From: Palsa-601 sp963801185
GTDB lineage: Bacteria; Actinomycetota; Acidimicrobiia; Acidimicrobiales; Bog-793
DNA: 64,000 nt
Direction of reading: 5' to 3'
NCBI GenBank assembly: GCA_963801185.1
Contig: CAWDDW010000001.1
Location: forward strand, 496,001-560,000
The notes under the pieces were generated by a model, which did not search any database, was not told the origin of the DNA, and saw only the letters and a list, made by a program, of their open reading frames with translations. The position numbers and the translations under genes were made by a program. Positions 62,968 to 64,000 of this stretch are shown here, piece after piece (position 1 is the stretch's first letter; each line of letters begins with the position of its first letter).

Positions 62968-64000
62968 GTGGTCAACCTCCCCGCGGGCCAAGGCCCTATG
63001 CGCGGCGCCCTCACCTCTGGCCCCGGTCGCGCGGACGCTCTCCTTGTCGGTTGCGACACTCAACAAGTCGAGGCGATCACGACGGTGGCCCGCCCGCTGT
63101 CGGTGCTGGCGGGCGCCGGATCGGGCAAGACGAGGGTGCTCACGAGACGGATCGCGTGGCGGGTGCTCGATGGTTCGGCTCTCGGCTCGCACGTTCTCGC
63201 GCTGACGTTCACCAGGAAGGCGGCTGCCGAGTTGAGAGGCAGGCTTGTCGCGCTCGGCCTTCCTGAAGGGGTAGCTGCCGGAACCTTTCACGCGATTGCG
63301 CTGGCAGAATTGCGGCGTCTCGCCGCGGAGCGCCGCCAGGCACCACCGGTCGTGTTGTCGTCGAAGGCCCGACTGCTGCATGCCGTCATGTCGGAGCTGC
63401 CAAGGACCACGTCGTTCTCAACTCGAGGACCGGGTCCTCGAGCGAGATCAACCCGCACCGTGGGCGCGAGCTCTCACGAGGTCCCCATCCATGAGGTGGC
63501 CTCGGAGATCGAATGGGCGAAGTCGCGGCTCGTCACACCGTCGGAGTACGAACGTCTGGCATCGCTCGCGGGCCGGGAGCCGCCTTTGGCGCTCTCGGAC
63601 GTCGCCCGGCTGTACGAGTCCTACGAGTTCGAGCGGAAGCGGCGGCGAGTACTCGACTTCGAAGACCTTCTGACGGTCTGTGCCTCCGAGCTGGCCTCGG
63701 ACGCAGAGTCCGCGGCCTCCGCCCACTGGCGGTTCCGCCACGTCTTCGTGGACGAGTACCAGGATGTGAATGCCGCCCAGCTGACACTGCTGAAGGCGTG
63801 GTGCGCAGGCAACGACGACCTCTGCGTCGTCGGGGATCCGGACCAGGCTATCTACGGCTGGAACGGCTCGGATCCCGAGGCGATCCTCAACTTCGCCGAG
63901 CACTTCCCCGGAGCCACCGTCCTTCGCCTTCGAACGAACTACCGCTCGACGGGCGAGGTGCTGAGCATTGCAGCCGCGGTGCTCGACAGGAGCGAGGCAC
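62968..64000 (+). CDS. UvrD/Rep-family DNA helicase (3' end cut by window edge)
   Basis: A frame open from GTG 62968 (GGAG just upstream) to the right edge encodes 344 residues of an SF1A helicase. The Q-motif is DTQQVEAI, Walker A AGAGSGKTRVLTRRI, motif Ia LTFTRKAAAELRGR, then GTFHAIAL, DFEDLLTVC, VDEYQDVN (Walker B) and VVGDPDQAIYGWNGS with TNYRST at the cut. The 3'-5' DNA unwinding activity serves repair or restart. An unusually long Arg/Ser-rich linker lies around 63400-63470. It diverges from the hydrolase gene. The missing part would hold motifs IV-VI and any C-terminal nuclease or HRDC domain. Confidence 0.92.
   Translation, partial: MVNLPAGQGPMRGALTSGPGRADALLVGCDTQQVEAITTVARPLSVLAGAGSGKTRVLTRRIAWRVLDGSALGSHVLALTFTRKAAAELRGRLVALGLPEGVAAGTFHAIALAELRRLAAERRQAPPVVLSSKARLLHAVMSELPRTTSFSTRGPGPRARSTRTVGASSHEVPIHEVASEIEWAKSRLVTPSEYERLASLAGREPPLALSDVARLYESYEFERKRRRVLDFEDLLTVCASELASDAESAASAHWRFRHVFVDEYQDVNAAQLTLLKAWCAGNDDLCVVGDPDQAIYGWNGSDPEAILNFAEHFPGATVLRLRTNYRSTGEVLSIAAAVLDRSEA

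Overview
The window is high-GC DNA from an actinobacterium. The gene order rimO-pgsA-cinA-recA, an actinobacterial-type SOS box at recA, a PlsC-type enzyme fused to a HAD domain, an AsnB fused to an F420-ligase-like domain and several GNAT and Mur-ligase relatives fit Actinomycetota, possibly Acidimicrobiia. The class assignment is inference. Many otherwise intact genes carry one single-base frameshift, which looks like residual indel error in the assembly rather than decay.

Region 1 (1-9.5 kb) is ordinary chromosome: a partial amidohydrolase, a FadD15-like acyl-CoA synthetase, a GNAT enzyme, a secreted PQQ-propeller/Ig-like protein, a 2TM protein, a remnant of a secreted-protein gene, a HAD hydrolase and an ABC-2-like membrane protein.

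Region 2 (9,509-28,829; 19.3 kb) is the main discovery: a mobile element with the full architecture of a casposon. It is bounded by two identical 213-bp terminal inverted repeats. Each is flanked outside by the same 14-bp direct repeat, and the right copy abuts the 3' end of a tRNA-Val(CAC) gene. Inside are a solo Cas1 with catalytic Glu/His/Asp-Glu motifs and a C-terminal zinc ribbon plus HTH, but no Cas2, effector or CRISPR array. There is also a strongly divergent family-B DNA polymerase in an eight-gene, translationally coupled operon, together with a DnaB/RecA-like ATPase, a ParB-domain DNA methyltransferase, a nucleoside-deoxyribosyltransferase-like protein and small zinc/HTH/RHH proteins. 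The cargo is defence- and maintenance-like: a NYN ribonuclease, a RelE toxin-antitoxin pair, a broken HsdR_N-type restriction gene, and an XRE-controlled Mrr-helicase with seven helicase-associated repeats. A second, truncated cas1 3' end and an 18-copy 22-23-bp tandem repeat lie inside. No tyrosine or serine recombinase is present, so Cas1 is the likely integrase and PolB the likely replicase.

Region 3 (29-47.6 kb) holds envelope and lipid functions: two glycosyltransferases; a tightly coupled fatty acyl-CoA-reductase/HAD fusion, zinc alcohol dehydrogenase, LarA-like protein and PlsC acyltransferase; a divergent GntR/SDR pair; an Fpg-type DNA glycosylase; a MOSC protein; the AsnB-CofE-like fusion cotranscribed with the HAD-PlsC fusion; and a LysR regulator.

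Region 4 (47.6-64 kb) is conserved housekeeping: GNAT and DsbA-like proteins, recA with SOS box and terminator, a macro-domain protein, cinA, pgsA, rimO, a CaiB-type CoA transferase with an alpha/beta hydrolase, a galactokinase, then a minus-strand cluster of an alpha/beta hydrolase, a MurF-like ligase, D-Ala-D-Ala ligase and a PH/SHOCT membrane protein. A UvrD/Rep helicase runs off the right edge.
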